Below, in pieces: positions 63,501 to 64,000 of a DNA stretch of 64,000 nt. Position 1 is the first letter of the stretch. Every line of letters starts with the position of its first letter. The notes beneath the pieces are model-generated. The model was given only the letters and a program-made list of their open reading frames with translations. It was not told where the DNA came from and searched no databases. The translations under genes were made by a program, and so were the position numbers. Origin of the DNA: Pseudodesulfovibrio sp. S3 (GTDB lineage Bacteria; Desulfobacterota; Desulfovibrionia; Desulfovibrionales; Desulfovibrionaceae); NCBI RefSeq assembly GCF_004025585.1, contig NZ_QTZO01000009.1, positions 1-64,000 on the forward strand, in the 5' to 3' direction.

Positions 63501-64000
63501 TAGATTTTGTCCTTCACCTGACGGAAGAACTCCTGGAGGAATTGCGGTGTGGTTTGAGTTCCGTTGACGTCGAGTCGACCCAGGAGCACCACGAGATTGC
63601 CGCGGGGCGTGGTCGTGGAGCTGAAATGCAGGGCATGGGTGTCGCCGCCGGGTGCGTCCATGGTGAAAACCCAGGCGTCATCCTTTCGTGTCCATGCGGT
63701 CACGGAAGCGCCTGTCTCCTCGGCCTCACGGACGAGCGCGTTCACGAATCCGGACAAAGGCAAACGGCCGGGGACGCCCAGAAATTCTCCCTGATCGTTG
63801 TGGATGACTATGGGCGTATTGAGAAAGGCGTCGGACGGCTGTTCCATGCGGGCGGACTGCTCCTGGTCCTTTTCCAGGGCATAGGATTCGACTGCGCCTT
63901 CGGGCCCGCGCACATTGACGATCTTGCGCGCCCGAATCCTGGCTTCCGGCTCGGGCCTTGGCGCAGGTTCGGACACAGGTTCGGGCGTGGGCTCGGACAC
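63500..64000 (-). CDS. Hypothetical protein, 5' end beyond the window
   Basis: I do not recognise this product. The frame is open to the window edge, so the true start is probably outside. The visible 166 residues begin with a proline- and glutamate-rich low-complexity tract (repeats of EP and PEP), then a compact strand-rich domain (VIHNDQGEFLGVPG to NLVVLLGRLDVNG) and a C-terminal helix FLQEFFRQVKDK. A linker-plus-small-domain layout suggests a larger modular protein. The 3' end abuts hairpin repeat F. Confidence 0.65.
   Translation of the reverse strand: MSEPTPEPVSEPAPRPEPEARIRARKIVNVRGPEGAVESYALEKDQEQSARMEQPSDAFLNTPIVIHNDQGEFLGVPGRLPLSGFVNALVREAEETGASVTAWTRKDDAWVFTMDAPGGDTHALHFSSTTTPRGNLVVLLGRLDVNGTQTTPQFLQEFFRQVKDKI

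Overview
The window looks like a chromosomal segment from a sulfate-reducing deltaproteobacterium of the Desulfovibrionaceae (Desulfovibrio/Pseudodesulfovibrio type). The evidence is a dnaA-dnaN-gyrB-gyrA-TPR lipoprotein block without recF, a DUF39 homocysteine-biosynthesis enzyme, a korDABC ferredoxin oxidoreductase, rubrerythrin, a group-III type ATP phosphofructokinase, and oriented GC-rich hairpin repeats at operon ends of the kind seen in that family. The family assignment is inference; no rRNA or tRNA gene was seen.

Layout. 0.1-10 kb: mobA, a lipase-like hydrolase, small membrane proteins, a diguanylate cyclase behind a structured leader, an orphan periplasmic binding protein, a chemotaxis receptor, and a DAC-like (DisA_N fold) protein with an altered catalytic motif. 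10-17.5 kb: a VOC-HAD fusion, a TetR-controlled RND efflux operon (MFP plus pump), and a second TetR with a DUF2867 partner; each TetR gene has a clear palindromic operator. 17.7-24 kb: an apparent minus-strand operon MATE-larE-larB-larC1-DUF3431-MacB-like permease, with a divergent MarR gene. 24.5-34.8 kb: an excisionase-type HTH gene, pfkA, hldA, parB and parA with two perfect parS sites, a nucleotide-sugar epimerase, coaBC and a MerR gene. 35-40.3 kb: queA, korDABC, and the homocysteine enzyme. 40.5-48.9 kb: dnaA, dnaN, gyrB, gyrA and a TPR lipoprotein. 49-54 kb: two glycosyltransferases, a histidine phosphatase, fabI and a response-regulator diguanylate cyclase. 54-57.7 kb: three LysR paralogues interleaved with three proteins of under 60 residues. 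57.7-64 kb: a repeat array, ftsEX, rubrerythrin, the pabABC-type folate cluster and a truncated gene at the edge.

Genes from about 5 to 35 kb lie almost all on the minus strand and those from 35 to 54 kb mostly on the plus strand. With dnaA at 40.6 kb and parS at 30.1 kb, this suggests the replication origin is between about 35 and 42 kb.

The most unusual material is the LysR/mini-protein cluster. Two neighbouring units each carry a homologous single-pass mini-protein gene and a matching upstream operator, and the two operators differ by symmetric, dyad-preserving changes. Also notable are the DAC-like protein with RFN in place of RHR, the LarC1-only nickel-pincer operon, the VOC-HAD fusion, and a family of hairpin repeats that keep a fixed orientation relative to gene 3' ends.
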